Source: Folioceros fuciformis
Lineage: Eukaryota; Anthocerotophyta; Anthocerotopsida; Anthocerotales
Length of the DNA: 31,874 nt
Direction: 5' to 3'
Assembly (NCBI GenBank): GCA_049999805.1
Contig: JBNGIO010006249.1
Location: 49,157 to 81,030, forward strand
Shown: positions 30,819-31,874 of the stretch, one piece after another
How the letters are laid out: each line of letters opens with the position of its first letter
How positions within the stretch are numbered: position 1 is the stretch's first letter
Made by a program: the position numbers and the translations under genes
Notes under the pieces: model-generated
The model's input: only the letters and a program-made list of their open reading frames with translations
The model's database searches: none
Told to the model about the DNA's origin: nothing

Positions 30819-31874
30819 GTGAGATGCGCAAGACATTCCTGCCCTGGTTGACCCACCTGTGTCATTGTTTGTATGTCATTGCTGGATCTTTCCGCTTTGG
30901 ACACGGGAATTGTGCTGAGCTTTCTTAGCGCCCTTGATCCTAGTCAGTTACTCTCATTTCCACCGCATATTCGCACTCACGATCGAAATCGGTATCACAG
31001 CCACACTCGCTGTAGCCCTCTCTTTCACGGGGCTCCCAGGCCGAGACGCATCCCTCGCCTTGCACACAGCAGCAGTACGCGCGGCATGCCCTCAGCTCTA
31101 GGGCGGCGAGAAGGCACGTTCTGGACAGCCCGGAGCTCGTAGACCGAGACACAGATTCCTCCTCTGGCAAGAGGGGCAATGTGCCCGTGGGTTGCACTGA
31201 GACACGTCCTCAGGCTCTTCGACTGCGACACACACGACAGCGGGACGGCCTTACATTAAAAACTCTGAGTAAACTTGTTACAAATTCCGAAACCTTTCTA
31301 CCCCACTCCATAGGGTATTCAGCCTTTCAACAACAGCCGATATTCATCTTAATTATTCCCCGTAAGAGTTACCGTCTATTGAACGGTTCCTAAACCATGT
31401 TCTCATCTCCAGTAATTGCCTTATGCGATGAGAAAGGACCACAACCAGCCATGGTGGAATTGGTGTATATCGTGCCATCATTGTAATAAAATTGAGAACG
31501 TCTCAATTGAACTAAAAAAAATATAATCCATTCTTCAAAAATAGCCAGGGCAGCTATGCTCATCTTCGACACCGGGGCGATACTGTTCAAAGAATCCATG
31601 AAAGGGTTACTATGGACCAACACAACCAGTAAAACAAATCAGGAACCATGATATAAGAAGCAAGAATTAAGAGATGGACGTGATCATAAGCTTGAACTGC
31701 AACATTCAGACTAGCTGCAAAATCTCCTATCAGAACCTCAACCAAAAATCGAACTGAACCCGGCAACAAAACCTCGCAGGGAGCGTGCCGTGTCAAGAAA
31801 GATGAACATGATTCAGCGAGAGCTGAAATACCACTCCTCCTCTGCCCTAACCTAACATGCCTACTCGTCGGGCT
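30819..31874. other. Terminal region without a recognised gene
   Basis: About 1 kb after the last coiled-coil exon. Candidate acceptors (for example the cag ending at 31214) lead to frames of no recognisable character. A minus-strand open frame at 30940-31197 is Cys-rich, but I cannot tie it to a family. The last 500 bp are AT-richer, and no repeat structure or LTR was identified. Confidence 0.45.

Noticed and set aside
30940-31197. 85-codon Cys-rich minus-strand frame
   Set aside because: The cysteines follow no EGF, WAK or other known spacing, and its start and splice context could not be supported.
1-31874. Operon-like, CRISPR or defence-island organisation
   Set aside because: The genes are spliced, of unrelated functions and on both strands; no direct-repeat arrays with spacers are present.
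31291-31874. Possible LTR or transposon end in the AT-rich terminal segment
   Set aside because: I found no matching terminal repeat, target-site duplication or transposase/reverse-transcriptase fragment within the window.

Overview
This is an intron-rich stretch of a land-plant nuclear genome. The reasons are: spliceosomal GT-AG introns that are almost all 50-130 bp long, a single-exon PPR-E/DYW organelle RNA-editing protein, an MCA-type mechanosensitive Ca2+ channel, a plastid DUF1517 (FLAP1-like) protein, a plant-type glyoxal oxidase and a BOR/SLC4 transporter. The PPR protein carries a variant DYW domain (KPA instead of PG in the linker, C-terminal GRP instead of DYW). As I recall, this DYW:KP class is confined to hornworts, lycophytes and ferns, the lineages with U-to-C organelle editing. 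Together with the very short introns this suggests a hornwort, or less likely a lycophyte. That assignment is inference.

Layout from left to right: (1) 185-4398 (+), a five-exon SLC4/BOR-like anion transporter with a very long disordered C-terminal tail. (2) 4684-5781 (+), a three-exon atypical SDR with Phe in place of the catalytic Tyr. (3) 6004-8793 (-), the DYW:KP PPR protein, convergent with the SDR. (4) 8794-11355, about 2.5 kb without a supportable gene. (5) 11356-13225 (+), a six-exon MCA channel. (6) 14085-16753 (+), glyoxal oxidase, interrupted by a 400-N assembly gap. (7) 16801-18478 (+), a six-exon DUF1517 thylakoid-type protein starting only 47 bp after the oxidase stop. (8) 18931-20344 (+), a four-exon DUF1771-Smr protein. 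(9) 20345-21638, AT-richer intergenic DNA with a degenerate repeat. (10) 21639-24064 (+), a nine-exon secreted, apparently GPI-anchored protein with a bacterial-type substrate-binding-protein fold. (11) 24787-25613 (-), a small four-exon nuclear-type helical protein, recovered only by joining short exons on the minus strand. (12) 26153-30818 (+), an approximately twenty-exon kelch plus coiled-coil protein whose 3' end is not resolved. (13) 30819-31874, no gene recognised.

The genes do not form a functional cluster; they are ordinary neighbours of a compact plant genome. Exon models were built by hand from reading phase, splice consensus and remembered family sequences. Junctions stated as phase-consistent keep one open frame to the stop. 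The most interesting items are the putative U-to-C editing factor, the eukaryotic GPI-anchored solute-binding-like protein, the hidden small minus-strand gene and the tail of the SLC4 transporter.
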